Source of the DNA: Flavobacterium johnsoniae
Lineage (GTDB): Bacteria; Bacteroidota; Bacteroidia; Flavobacteriales; Flavobacteriaceae
Assembly: GCF_030388325.1 (NCBI RefSeq)
Contig: NZ_CP103794.1
Location: 4,216,001 to 4,280,000 of the forward strand
Reading direction: 5' to 3'
DNA length: 64,000 nucleotides
The stretch's first letter is position 1, and the number at the start of each line of letters is the position of its first letter. Positions 25,472 to 33,676 of this stretch are shown in pieces. The position numbers were made by a program, and so were the translations under genes. The notes beneath the pieces were generated by a model, which saw only the letters and a list, made by a program, of their open reading frames with translations, did not search any database and was not told the DNA's origin.

Positions 25472-25814
25472 TCAGTCTATTTGTTAAATTAGCAAATTCA
25501 CTTTTTGTCATTCTAACAAATTTAATCATCTTAAATCACAAAAAGTTATGAAATTCAAACATTACTCTTATTTAGAATAATTACAACTTCTTACTTTTTT
25601 TTAACGCAAAGCGCGCAAAGAATTTTAATTCAGTTATCTAAACTAAACGCTAAGTTCGCAAAGCTTCATCAATTCTAACTTTGCGAACTTAGCGTTTTTA
25701 TAAAATCTTCTAAAACAAAAATTCTTTGCGCGCTTTGCGTTAAAAAAAACACATCCCATACTGTTTAATTCTTTATTTTGAAAATTGTATTTTTACGAGA
25801 ATTAAGTTTTTACT
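25472..25814. other. Intergenic gap between paoA and the cysteine desulfurase gene
   Basis: 343 bases between divergent genes. The middle is filled by a nested inverted repeat (25595-25748). I see no small gene. Possible promoter material lies at 25517-25524 (minus) and around 25770-25800 (plus), neither convincing. Confidence 0.6.
25595..25748. repeat. Nested inverted repeat (CGCAAAG words), cruciform-like
   Basis: Outer arms 25595-25626 and 25717-25748 share AACGCAAAGCGCGCAAAGAA and its complement almost perfectly. Inner arms AAACGCTAAGTTCGCAAAG (25645-25663) and 25679-25697 are a perfect 19-base inverted repeat with a 15-base loop. It has the same vocabulary as 5718-5792 and 18803-18909. 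Confidence 0.85.
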
Positions 25815-26951
25815 ATGCCAAATCAGCAACATATTTATCTCGATAATAATGCCACGACTCGTGTTGATGATAGAGTTTTGAATGCAATGCTTCCGTATTT
25901 TACTGATCTGTATGCGAATTCAACAAGCAGACATATAGCAGGTTTAACAGTTAATGAAGCCGTTGAAAATGCGGCGTGGCAAGTTGCGGACTTAATTAAT
26001 GCGAATGCAGAGGAAATCACCTTTACATCAGGCGCAACTGAGGCAATCAATCTGGCGATTAAAGGTTTGGTTAATCAAGACCGAAAACATATCATTACCA
26101 TTCAAACAGAACATAAAGCGGTTCTCGAAACTTGCCATTTTATGGAGCAGAATGGTTTTGATGTTAGTTATTTATCTGTTAGCAAAGACGGACTTTTAGA
26201 TATTAATCTTTTAAATGAAATTATAACATATAAAACACTGGCTTTCATCGGAATGCTTTCTAACAATGAAACTGGTGTCATACAAAATAGCAGTGAAATT
26301 TCTAACATTTTAAAAAGTAAAAATGTACTTTTTATATGTGATGCTACACAGGCTGTTGGAAAAATTCCAATTGATGCTAAAGCTTTAGGAATTGATCTTT
26401 TGACTTTGTCGGCACATAAATTTTATGGACCAAAAGGTGTTGGCGCATTGTATATTTCAGCGAAAGCTAAACTTAAACTACAACCACAAATTATTGGTGG
26501 AGGTCAGCAAAGAAAACTTCGAAGCGGAACTCTAAATACACCTGGAATTATCGGTTTAGGTAAAGCATCAGAAATAGCTGTAAATGAATTAGAAAAAGAC
26601 TCCAATAGAATTAATCTATTAAGAAATAAATTGGAATCTGGTTTATTACAATTTGAAGGTTCTTTTGTAAACGGAAATACAGAAAACCGAATTTATAATA
26701 CTTCTAATATTTGTTTTCCAAACGTAAATTCAGAACAGCTGATACTTGCTTTGGGAAATATTTCTGTTTCAAACGGAGCTTCTTGTTCGGCGGTAACTTC
26801 TGAACCTTCACATGTTTTAAAAGCAATGGGATTGTCGGATGAAGAGGCTTTGAGTTCGATTCGATTTAGTTTGGGAAGATTTACAACTGAGGAAGAAATT
26901 GAGATTGCTATTGAACAGGTTTTAAAGATTGCAAGAGATTTAAATGTATAG
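25815..26951 (+). CDS. Cysteine desulfurase (NifS/IscS family)
   Basis: A 378-residue pyridoxal-phosphate enzyme that takes sulfur from cysteine. The PLP lysine is Lys202 in LSAHKFYGPKG; the catalytic cysteine is Cys324 in SNGASCSAV; also IYLDNNATTRVD and TFTSGATEAINLAIK. The short loop before the active cysteine places it in group I (NifS/IscS-like), not SufS. No iscU or other cluster-assembly gene is near. Placement amid paoABC, mocA and xdhC suggests it supplies the terminal sulfur of the molybdenum cofactor, as NifS4 does with XdhC in Rhodobacter (inference). Its stop codon lies within an inverted-repeat arm. Confidence 0.9.
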   Translation: MPNQQHIYLDNNATTRVDDRVLNAMLPYFTDLYANSTSRHIAGLTVNEAVENAAWQVADLINANAEEITFTSGATEAINLAIKGLVNQDRKHIITIQTEHKAVLETCHFMEQNGFDVSYLSVSKDGLLDINLLNEIITYKTLAFIGMLSNNETGVIQNSSEISNILKSKNVLFICDATQAVGKIPIDAKALGIDLLTLSAHKFYGPKGVGALYISAKAKLKLQPQIIGGGQQRKLRSGTLNTPGIIGLGKASEIAVNELEKDSNRINLLRNKLESGLLQFEGSFVNGNTENRIYNTSNICFPNVNSEQLILALGNISVSNGASCSAVTSEPSHVLKAMGLSDEEALSSIRFSLGRFTTEEEIEIAIEQVLKIARDLNV

Positions 26952-27064
26952 TTTATCATTTCGACTGAAAGGAGAAATCGCACTCGTGAATCGACAAAGA
27001 TTGACGACATACTTTACAGAGTTTCTAGTGAGATTTCTCCTTTCAGTCGAAATGATAAACTATA
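26947..27064. repeat. Long inverted repeat (GTCATTTCGA-type) between convergent genes
   Basis: Arms 26947-26984 and 27027-27064 are complementary at 37 of 38 positions (TATAGTTTATCATTTCGACT...). The left arm contains the stop codon of the cysteine desulfurase. The word ATCATTTCGACTGAAAGGAG resembles the inner arms at 3874-3979. It may also stop transcription from both sides. Confidence 0.85.
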
Positions 27065-27096
27065 CCTAAAACCCTCTGAACCTTTGTACCTAAAAA

Positions 27097-27699
27097 TCAA
27101 GAAATCAACTCCCGATAATCTTCTTCCGTATCAATATCAATATTGCCTTTTTCAAAAAGAATTGAAACAACATCATCAGAATATTTTTTAATCAGTTTTT
27201 TGGCTCCTTCCTGTCCAGTTAATCCTAAAAGTTCTTGAAAATATTTTTGATGAAATAAAACTGGCGTGCCTAAAGTTTCGGAGTAAGCAGAAGCTATAAT
27301 TCCTTTTTGGGTTTTATGATGTTCGTTTATAAGATTTTCAAATATTGAACTGGTTACAAAAGGCTGATCGCAGACTGCAAAAATGCATTGTTCACAATCA
27401 GGATTTAAGTTTGATAATTCATTTAATCCCTTTGCAATAGAAGAAGACATTCCATTTTCCCAATCTTGATTTAAGCAAACTGTTATGTCGCCCGAATTAA
27501 GTTCTTTTTTTATAACTTCATAATTCGCACCCATTACAACTATTACCAATGCATTTTCGACTTTTAAAGCTTCATAAATTGTGTTCTTTAAAAGTGTTGA
27601 TTTTTTATATTCCAGCAATTGTTTCGGGCGGCCTAATCTCGAAGAATTTCCTGCGGCTAAAATGATAATTCCAGTTGAATTAGACAGTTTATTTTCCAT
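27097..27699 (-). CDS. mocA: Molybdenum cofactor nucleotidyltransferase (MocA/MobA-like)
   Basis: A 200-residue NTP-transferase starting at ATG 27699 (an in-frame ATG lies 4 codons further up). The signature IIILAAGNSSRLGRPKQLLE is the MocA form, which joins CMP to molybdopterin-Mo to make the MCD cofactor of xanthine-oxidase-family enzymes. Also FAVCDQPFVTS (metal-binding Asp) and ASAYSETLGTPVLF. It overlaps the 3' end of xdhC by 11 bases, so the two are co-translated. The CTP preference is inferred from the paoABC context. Confidence 0.87.
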   Translation of the reverse strand: MENKLSNSTGIIILAAGNSSRLGRPKQLLEYKKSTLLKNTIYEALKVENALVIVVMGANYEVIKKELNSGDITVCLNQDWENGMSSSIAKGLNELSNLNPDCEQCIFAVCDQPFVTSSIFENLINEHHKTQKGIIASAYSETLGTPVLFHQKYFQELLGLTGQEGAKKLIKKYSDDVVSILFEKGNIDIDTEEDYRELIS

Positions 27700-28810
27700 G
27701 ATAAACTTCATTGTGAATTTTACCCGATTTGTATTTCAAATAAGTTCCCGCACGTTGAGATGCAACAGCTTTTATCTCTGAAATAATAGATAATGCTATT
27801 TCTTCCGAAGTTTCGGCACCAATATCTAATCCAACAGGAGTATGAATTCGGCTTAACTGTTCTTCGTTTACCGAAATTCCTTCGTTCTGGAGATCATCTA
27901 ACATTCGGCTAAATTTTGATTTTGGACCGAGAATACCAATATAATGGCAATTAGTTCGCAATAAAGATTTTAAAACAGCCAGATCATATTTGTAATTATG
28001 CGTCATTAAAAGAAAATAAGTCTGATCGTCTATTTGTATATTATCCAGAAATTGCTCGGGTTTTACAACCAAAACCTGATTGGCTTTAGGAAAACGTTTT
28101 GAAGTTGCATGTGTAGCGCGACCTTCGCCAAGGTTAATTTTCCATCCTAAAATAGCCGCCATTTTTACTAAAGGCTGAATATCATTTCCAGCTCCCGCAA
28201 TTACTAAAGATATTGAAGGTTTTATATATTCTATTAAAGCTTCGTCTTCGTTTTCTTGAAGTTTCTTTACTGTCGAAATCTTATTTTTGAGAACTTCTTT
28301 TACATCCGAAATCAGATTTAAAACTTCATTATTATGATTTAAAAAGGGACTTTCTTTTCTAAAAAACAAAGTCGTTCCCATCTGAAAAGCATTTCTTTTT
28401 AAAGAAAAAACCGTTACGATTACGGCTTCTTTTCTTTCTAATTCCAATTGTTCTAAAAGCTGAATCGGATTGTTCTGAGTTTCTTCATTTATATATTCAA
28501 AAAGGATGTGAACAATTCCGTTGCATCCAAGCTGCAAACCAACTTCTGCATCATCTTCATTGCTAGTATTGTAAGTTACAAGTTTATTTTGCTTTTGATT
28601 AATTGAAAGAAGCGCTTTTCGCAATGCATCTCCTTCTAGGCAACCACCGCTTATTGCGCCAGTTAGTATTCCGTCTTCAGTTACCAGCATGCGTGCGCCG
28701 GGCTGCCTGTATGATGAGCCTTCGACTTTAACTACGGTTGCCAGAGCTGTTTTTTTTCTTGCTTCTTTTGCTGCTGAATAAGCTTTAAGAATTTCGCTGA
28801 TTTCTTTCAT
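27689..28810 (-). CDS. XdhC/CoxI-family molybdenum cofactor maturase (PaoD-like)
   Basis: A 373-residue maturation factor. The N-terminal XdhC_CoxI domain has GSSYRQPGARMLV and ISGGCLEGDA; the C-terminal Rossmann domain starts at SLVIAGAGNDIQPLV and contains RSNCHYIGILGPKSK-like signatures. Proteins of this family bind the finished cofactor, protect its sulfido ligand and insert it into the apoenzyme. First of the xdhC-mocA pair, convergent with the cysteine desulfurase. It is the expected dedicated chaperone for the PaoC-like subunit. Confidence 0.9.
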   Translation of the reverse strand: MKEISEILKAYSAAKEARKKTALATVVKVEGSSYRQPGARMLVTEDGILTGAISGGCLEGDALRKALLSINQKQNKLVTYNTSNEDDAEVGLQLGCNGIVHILFEYINEETQNNPIQLLEQLELERKEAVIVTVFSLKRNAFQMGTTLFFRKESPFLNHNNEVLNLISDVKEVLKNKISTVKKLQENEDEALIEYIKPSISLVIAGAGNDIQPLVKMAAILGWKINLGEGRATHATSKRFPKANQVLVVKPEQFLDNIQIDDQTYFLLMTHNYKYDLAVLKSLLRTNCHYIGILGPKSKFSRMLDDLQNEGISVNEEQLSRIHTPVGLDIGAETSEEIALSIISEIKAVASQRAGTYLKYKSGKIHNEVYHGK

Positions 28811-28904
28811 GGGTAATTTTCATCAATATAAATTCTATTGAAGTATTTTTTATCAGCTTAAAAATAAAAACTTAATCTGAAACAGCGCTTACAATACGGA
28901 TTAA

Positions 28905-29378
28905 TTATTCATTTAATTCTAAAGAATAATCTAATTTCGATTTTATCACTTTTTTATTTCTATCGAGCATATAAATCTTTTCTGGATTTTTACTGAAATA
29001 ACCATAATACGTTTGCTCATTTTGCGGTTTGTCCCAATTTAAAACATAAATTGTACCATCTGGATCATTTTCTAAGCCTCTTTCTGTATTAAGATTTCCT
29101 TTTTCTTTAAATGTTCGTTCTGGAGATTTTCCTTTGTAAATAGTAGAAAGTTCGTATTTATTACTCAAACGATTAATTCTCAAAATTGTTTCGATTCCAG
29201 CGCAATCAGCGCATGGCAGCGATCCTTCAAAAACCAAAATATTATCTGTTTCTTGTTTTTCAATTTGATTTTCGATTGAATCTCTTTTTATAGTTTCATC
29301 TGTCTCGGTTTGCTTTTTAGAATTACATGATACAAACAATTGAGCTAAAACTGCAGTAAAAATTAATATCTTTTTCAT
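28905..29378 (-). CDS. NlpE-like lipoprotein
   Basis: A 157-residue lipoprotein (lipobox LFVSC, Cys18). The mature part has the NlpE N-terminal pattern FEGSLPCADCAGIETILRI with its CxxC pair, then beta strands typical of the family (GTIYVLNW). In E. coli NlpE monitors lipoprotein traffic and copper stress; in Bacteroidetes the role is unknown. It has its own strong promoter and appears to be a single gene. Confidence 0.8.
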   Translation of the reverse strand: MKKILIFTAVLAQLFVSCNSKKQTETDETIKRDSIENQIEKQETDNILVFEGSLPCADCAGIETILRINRLSNKYELSTIYKGKSPERTFKEKGNLNTERGLENDPDGTIYVLNWDKPQNEQTYYGYFSKNPEKIYMLDRNKKVIKSKLDYSLELNE

Positions 29379-29391
29379 TTTCTTTTTCTTA

Positions 29392-29421
29392 CAAATATAA
29401 AGAATATTCTTACTCTTTCAA
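29392..29421 (-). promoter_or_regulatory. Promoter of the NlpE-like gene
   Basis: On the minus strand TTG (29421-29419), 19 bases, then TATATTTG (29399-29392): an exact TTG-N19-TAnnTTTG. The start site would fall only a few bases before the ATG at 29378, giving a very short leader. Confidence 0.75.
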
Positions 29422-29438
29422 GTTAATTATTTTAAGTT

Positions 29439-30215
29439 CTAAAAAGAAATCAGCCCCATAACATAAGCCGTTTGAACTGCTTCTGCGGTATTGGTTACTT
29501 TCAACTTTTCGATAATATTTTGTCTATGACGTCGAACAGTATAAACTGAAATATGCATTTCTGCGGCAATTTGTTCGCTTTTATTTCCTTTTGCAACACT
29601 ATTTAAAACTTCTATTTCTCTTTTAGAAAGAATCGCTTCCGCTTTATTTTTATACTTTTCAGCTTCAATAACTTCTCCGGTTTGAATATTGAAAATCTTT
29701 CCGTCAATTCCTTTTCTAAATTGTAAATCTGTCGACGGCATATACAAACATAAGGCAAGAGAAATGCTACCATTACTGAAGGTCTTAAGGTAAATAGTAC
29801 GATGATTTATATACGTAGATTTTTCAACATAATCTTTCATTCGCAATCTACTTAATGTACTATAATTGGAATATTCTTCTTTTGGAATTCCTTTTAAAAA
29901 CTCATAAAAATTAAGTTCCAGAATATGACGTTCAACCAAATCATCTGAATTAATTTTAGTAAAAATACATTCTTCAAAAGCAGAATCAATGACAGAATTT
30001 TCATTTGGAAGTCCGAAAACCGAACCGAAATTTCCAGCAAAAATATAACTGCGATCAGCCTGATAATCGGATAAAACTGCCACACATTGCTCAATCTTGA
30101 CATAATTTGCGACAAATTGTTTGTACATTTCTATGTCGTTAGATTCTCCAATCTCAAACTTTTGTTCTAAAAACGTATTCATTAATTGGTTTTCGACTGA
30201 AGGATTTTGTGGCAT
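29439..30215 (-). CDS. LuxR-type transcriptional regulator with PAS-like sensor
   Basis: A 258-residue DNA-binding protein. The C-terminal 65 residues are a LuxR helix-turn-helix (LSKREIEVLNSVAKGNKSEQ and ISVYTVRRHRQNIIEKL). The N-terminal 180 residues look like a single PAS-like sensory domain (FAGNFGSVFGLPNENSV, DDLVERHILELNFYEFL) without receiver aspartates. Members of this type are common in Flavobacteriia. It is divergent from the DUF1349 lipoprotein gene at 30319, a possible target. Confidence 0.82.
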   Translation of the reverse strand: MPQNPSVENQLMNTFLEQKFEIGESNDIEMYKQFVANYVKIEQCVAVLSDYQADRSYIFAGNFGSVFGLPNENSVIDSAFEECIFTKINSDDLVERHILELNFYEFLKGIPKEEYSNYSTLSRLRMKDYVEKSTYINHRTIYLKTFSNGSISLALCLYMPSTDLQFRKGIDGKIFNIQTGEVIEAEKYKNKAEAILSKREIEVLNSVAKGNKSEQIAAEMHISVYTVRRHRQNIIEKLKVTNTAEAVQTAYVMGLISF

Positions 30216-30246
30216 ATAAAAAAGTGGAATTGGTTAATTTTACGTA

Positions 30247-30277
30247 TTGCTGTTTTTATTTAGCAATTCTATTTTTG
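30247..30277 (+). promoter_or_regulatory. Promoter of the DUF1349 lipoprotein gene
   Basis: TTG (30247-30249), 20 bases, TATTTTTG (30270-30277): a good TTG-N19/20-TAnnTTTG promoter, with the ATG at 30319 about 35 bases beyond the expected start. Confidence 0.6.
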
Positions 30278-30318
30278 GAAACTTAAAAATATCACTTTCT
30301 ATCCCAAAAAAATAATTT

Positions 30319-31065
30319 ATGAAAACATTTTTTTACAACGCTCTTATTATCCTAAGCCTTTTTTTAGCTAGCTGTAATAATAAAAATGAAGCACTAAAAA
30401 CAACTATGACAGAAGAAACAAAAACAGATTCGGCTATTGTTAATGGTTCTCCTTGCGATATTAAATTGTCAAACATCTATTTTACAAAAGCCGTAAATGG
30501 CGCTGATACTTTAATTAAAAAGGAAGCTAATGAAAAAATCATTTTTAAGGCTGGCGAAAAATCAGATTATTTTTCTGATCCTGATGGAAAATTGTCCAAC
30601 ACAACTGCTCCAATGCTTTTATCAAAAGTAGATAATACAAAACCTTTTACGCTTACCGCGAAAGTTACACCTCAATTTACAGCAAAAGGTTTGTACAACG
30701 CGGGAGTTTTATACATTTATGTGAATGATAATTTCTACCAAAAATTCTGTTTTGAACAAGACGAAAGAGGCAACCATAGAATTGTAACCGTTCGTACAAT
30801 GGGAACTTCTGATGATAATAATCACGATGTTGTAAAACAGCCTTCAGTTTACATGAAAATATCTTCGGACACTAAAACAGTTGCAAGCTATTATTCTCTT
30901 GACAAAAAGAACTGGCAAATGGTACGTTTGTACAAAAACAATTATCCGAAAGAAATCTGGATGGGAATTAGCACTCAATGTCCAATGGATAAAGGAACAC
31001 AAAGCATTTTTGAAGAAATCAATTTAGAAGAAAAAAGTGTTTCTGATTTCCGTTTAGGAATTTAA
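30319..31065 (+). CDS. DUF1349 domain lipoprotein
   Basis: A 248-residue lipoprotein (lipobox LFLASC, Cys19). After a short linker the rest forms one DUF1349 / concanavalin-A-like beta-sandwich: YFSDPDGKLSNTTAPMLL, FTLTAKVTPQF, YNAGVLYIYVNDNFYQKFCF, WQMVRLYKN and WMGISTQCPM. Such domains bind carbohydrate in some proteins, but function here is unknown. Single gene, divergent from the LuxR-type regulator. Confidence 0.78.
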   Translation: MKTFFYNALIILSLFLASCNNKNEALKTTMTEETKTDSAIVNGSPCDIKLSNIYFTKAVNGADTLIKKEANEKIIFKAGEKSDYFSDPDGKLSNTTAPMLLSKVDNTKPFTLTAKVTPQFTAKGLYNAGVLYIYVNDNFYQKFCFEQDERGNHRIVTVRTMGTSDDNNHDVVKQPSVYMKISSDTKTVASYYSLDKKNWQMVRLYKNNYPKEIWMGISTQCPMDKGTQSIFEEINLEEKSVSDFRLGI

Positions 31066-31207
31066 AGTCTGTATTAAGTTCTTGGCTTAAAATGATTTAT
31101 TATTGTTACGGTAATTATTTTTTCAAATTCACGTATGATTTATATTACTAAGTTTTGTATTTTTATCGATAGCGAAATAATTAATACTCACCTTAAATTT
31201 AAACTGC

Positions 31208-31540
31208 ATGGGAAAATTTGTAATTACTACTAGAACCAATGGAGAGTTTCAGTTCAATTTGAAAGCTGGTAACGGCCAGACAATTTTAACAAGCGAAGGC
31301 TATACAACAAAGGCGGCTTGCAATAACGGAATCGAATCAGTTAAAAAAAATGCACCCGACGATGATCGTTATGATAGATTAGAATCTAAAAGTGGTAAGC
31401 CTTATTTTAATTTAAAAGCTGGAAACGGACAAATTATTGGCTCAAGCGAAATGTACGAAAGCACTTCTGCAAGAGAAAACGGAATTGAATCTGTTAAGAA
31501 AAATGCTCCAGATGCAACAATTGATGATCAAACGGCTTAA
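31208..31540 (+). CDS. YegP-family protein, tandem DUF1508
   Basis: A 110-residue cytoplasmic protein made of two DUF1508 repeats: GEFQFNLKAGNGQTILTSEG (about 12-31) and KPYFNLKAGNGQIIGSSEMY (about 61-80), each followed by NGIESVKKNAPD. This matches E. coli YegP in length and layout; the fold is known but the function is not. Single gene ended by the hairpin at 31563-31594. Confidence 0.9.
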   Translation: MGKFVITTRTNGEFQFNLKAGNGQTILTSEGYTTKAACNNGIESVKKNAPDDDRYDRLESKSGKPYFNLKAGNGQIIGSSEMYESTSARENGIESVKKNAPDATIDDQTA

Positions 31541-31562
31541 TTAAAAAAGTTGTTCTAAATAG

Positions 31563-31594
31563 AAAAAGCGAGGTAAATGCCTCGCTTTTTTATT
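31563..31594. terminator. Bidirectional terminator between yegP-like gene and lutC
   Basis: AAAAAGCGAGG-TAAATG-CCTCGCTTTTTT. The A run on one side and T run on the other let it serve both convergent genes. Confidence 0.85.
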
Positions 31595-31613
31595 TGATAA
31601 ATATTGGATTTTC

Positions 31614-32201
31614 TTAATCTAACAAAAATACAATTAATCCTCTCGCTCCGTGCGCACCGAGAACTAATGACTGCTCAATATCAGCCGTTTTTGATGGACC
31701 AGCGATGAAAGTTCCAAAACCATATTCCATGTTTCCAATTCTTTGATACGCTTGCTGCATTGTTGGAATAAGATCTTTTTTATGAACAATAATGGCTAAA
31801 TATTGTGCAATGAAAGGCGCAACACGTTGTCCTAAAATATCATCTGTAACCCAAAGTCCGCTGTTTTCTGCAACTCCAAAATGTGCTTTTACAACCGTTA
31901 ATTCAACATCTTGAAGCGAATGCGGATCTACTGCTTTCCAATCTAAAGAAGCAATTTCAGAAAGTTCTGGAAGTGTTGTAATTAATCTTTTTTCTAAATT
32001 ATAATTGGATTTAATGTAATTGATAATTTCATCATAATTGGCAACTTCTACAGGATCTCCTCCAATTCCTTTTAAAACCGTTTTATAAGTTTCTAAAACA
32101 TCAAATTGTTCTGAACCTAAAAGATTTAAATCTGGCAGTTCTGAAACCAATTCGGGCTGATTTGCTTTTATTCTTTTTAAAATTTCGCCTTTACTACTCA
32201 T
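31614..32201 (-). CDS. lutC: LutC, lactate utilization LUD-domain protein
   Basis: A 195-residue LUD-domain protein, start chosen at ATG 32201 (MSSKGEILKRIK); the longer open frame to 32279 lies inside lutB. Seen: LKGIGGDPVEVANYDEII, ENSGLWVTDDI, IVHKKDLIPTMQQAYQRI, and the C-terminal FIAGPSKTADIEQSLVLGAHGARGL, cited in parts, which is the typical LUD ending. With LutA and LutB it oxidises L-lactate to pyruvate. Overlaps the lutB stop by 8 bases. Confidence 0.9.
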   Translation of the reverse strand: MSSKGEILKRIKANQPELVSELPDLNLLGSEQFDVLETYKTVLKGIGGDPVEVANYDEIINYIKSNYNLEKRLITTLPELSEIASLDWKAVDPHSLQDVELTVVKAHFGVAENSGLWVTDDILGQRVAPFIAQYLAIIVHKKDLIPTMQQAYQRIGNMEYGFGTFIAGPSKTADIEQSLVLGAHGARGLIVFLLD

Positions 32202-33594
32202 TTCCTTTTTCTTTAGATTCTCGCGAATTTTTCTTGTACCATTCTCTAAAAGACTGTTCTGGAACATCTGGCATTTCACGCTGATCGTACCATTTATTCA
32301 TTTTATTACTAACCATTCCTGGAATATTCTTCATTACAAATCGTCCAGATTTACCGGCAATATTAAAAACTGTTGGATTTGCCAATACCGTCGCCATCGT
32401 TTTCATTGCTACAGTTTTAGCTGTCGGAGTATGTCCTTCTTTTACCAAAACCTGACGCCATTTGTACAATTGATCGTGAATATCAATTTTTACTGGACAA
32501 ACATTAGTACATGAACCGCAAAGCGTACTCGCAAAAGGCAAATCTGCATTTTTGCTCATATCTAAATTCGGCGCCAAAATAGAACCAATTGGTCCAGCAA
32601 CCGCATTATGATAACTGTGACCGCCGCTTCGTCTGTAAACTGGGCAGGTATTCATGCACGCGCCACAGCGAATACATTTTAATGAGTTTCTAAAATCTTC
32701 TCTTCCTAATTGAGTACTTCTTCCGTTGTCTACAATTACGATATGCATTTCTTTACCGTCTCTCGGCTTTTTAAAATGACTTGAAAAAGTAGTAATCGGT
32801 TGCCCTGTTGCGCTTCTTGCTAATAATCGCAAGAAAACACCTAAATGTTCTCTTTTCGGAATCAATTTCTCGAATCCCATACAAGCGATGTGAACGTCTG
32901 CTAAGTGCGCGCCCATATCAGCATTTCCTTCATTCGTACAAACTACAAATTCTCCTGTTTCTGCAACAGCAAAATTCACTCCTGTCAACGCCACTTTTCG
33001 AGTCAAGAAAGTATTTCTTAAACTATGACGAGCTGATTCTGTTAAATACTGTGGATTGAAATTTCCTTTTTCTGTACCCAAATGTTCGTGGAAAGTTTCA
33101 CTTACATCTTCTTTCTTTAAGTGAATCGCCGGAAGTACAATATGACTCGGCGGTTCTTTACGAAGCTGAACGATATATTCTCCTAAATCAGAATCGATTA
33201 CTTCTATTCCTTTTTCGGCTAAATAATCGTTCAAATGACATTCTTCTGTAAGCATCGATTTGGATTTTACCATTTGCTTTACATCATGTTTTGCCATGAT
33301 CGAATGTACAATTTCGTTGTGTTCTTTGGCATCGGCTGCCCAATGTACAATTATGCCGTTTCTTTGAGCATTAGCTTCAAATTCAACTAAATAATCGTGA
33401 ATATTAGAAAGCACATTAAATTTAATTTGAGAAGCCGTTTCGCGAAGCAATTCCCAATCTGCTATTTGATGCGCTGATTTATCTCTTTTAGCACGAACAA
33501 ACCAAAGTGTTTCATCATGCCAATTGACACGCTCTACATCTTTATTGAACTTTGTTGCGGCTTCGCTGTGCTGTATTATTTTTTCTGATGACAT
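32194..33594 (-). CDS. lutB: LutB, iron-sulfur LUD-domain subunit
   Basis: A 466-residue protein. The N-terminal LUD domain (about 60-300) includes VNFAVAETGEFVVCTNEGNA; then two ferredoxin-like [4Fe-4S] motifs, CIRCGACMNTCPVYR and CGSCTNVCPVKI; then a C-terminal DUF3390-like tail. This is the standard LutB/YkgF layout. Middle gene of lutABC, about 80 bases after lutA. Confidence 0.93.
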   Translation of the reverse strand: MSSEKIIQHSEAATKFNKDVERVNWHDETLWFVRAKRDKSAHQIADWELLRETASQIKFNVLSNIHDYLVEFEANAQRNGIIVHWAADAKEHNEIVHSIMAKHDVKQMVKSKSMLTEECHLNDYLAEKGIEVIDSDLGEYIVQLRKEPPSHIVLPAIHLKKEDVSETFHEHLGTEKGNFNPQYLTESARHSLRNTFLTRKVALTGVNFAVAETGEFVVCTNEGNADMGAHLADVHIACMGFEKLIPKREHLGVFLRLLARSATGQPITTFSSHFKKPRDGKEMHIVIVDNGRSTQLGREDFRNSLKCIRCGACMNTCPVYRRSGGHSYHNAVAGPIGSILAPNLDMSKNADLPFASTLCGSCTNVCPVKIDIHDQLYKWRQVLVKEGHTPTAKTVAMKTMATVLANPTVFNIAGKSGRFVMKNIPGMVSNKMNKWYDQREMPDVPEQSFREWYKKNSRESKEKGNE

Positions 33595-33604
33595 TTTTTG
33601 TTTT

Positions 33605-33650
33605 TTTTAAGCTGTAAGCTTTAAGCTACAAGCAGTAAGCAACTTAACTT
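33605..33650. repeat. Short AAGCTGTAAGCTTTAAGC-type repeat between lutA and lutB
   Basis: AAGCTGTAAGCTTTAAGC followed by ACAAGCAGTAAGC: the word AAGCTNTAAGC in near-tandem and inverted form around a central AAGCTT. Short, low complexity, within a transcript. Confidence 0.45.
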
Positions 33651-33676
33651 TCTTAATATCTTAATGGTAGAAAAAA

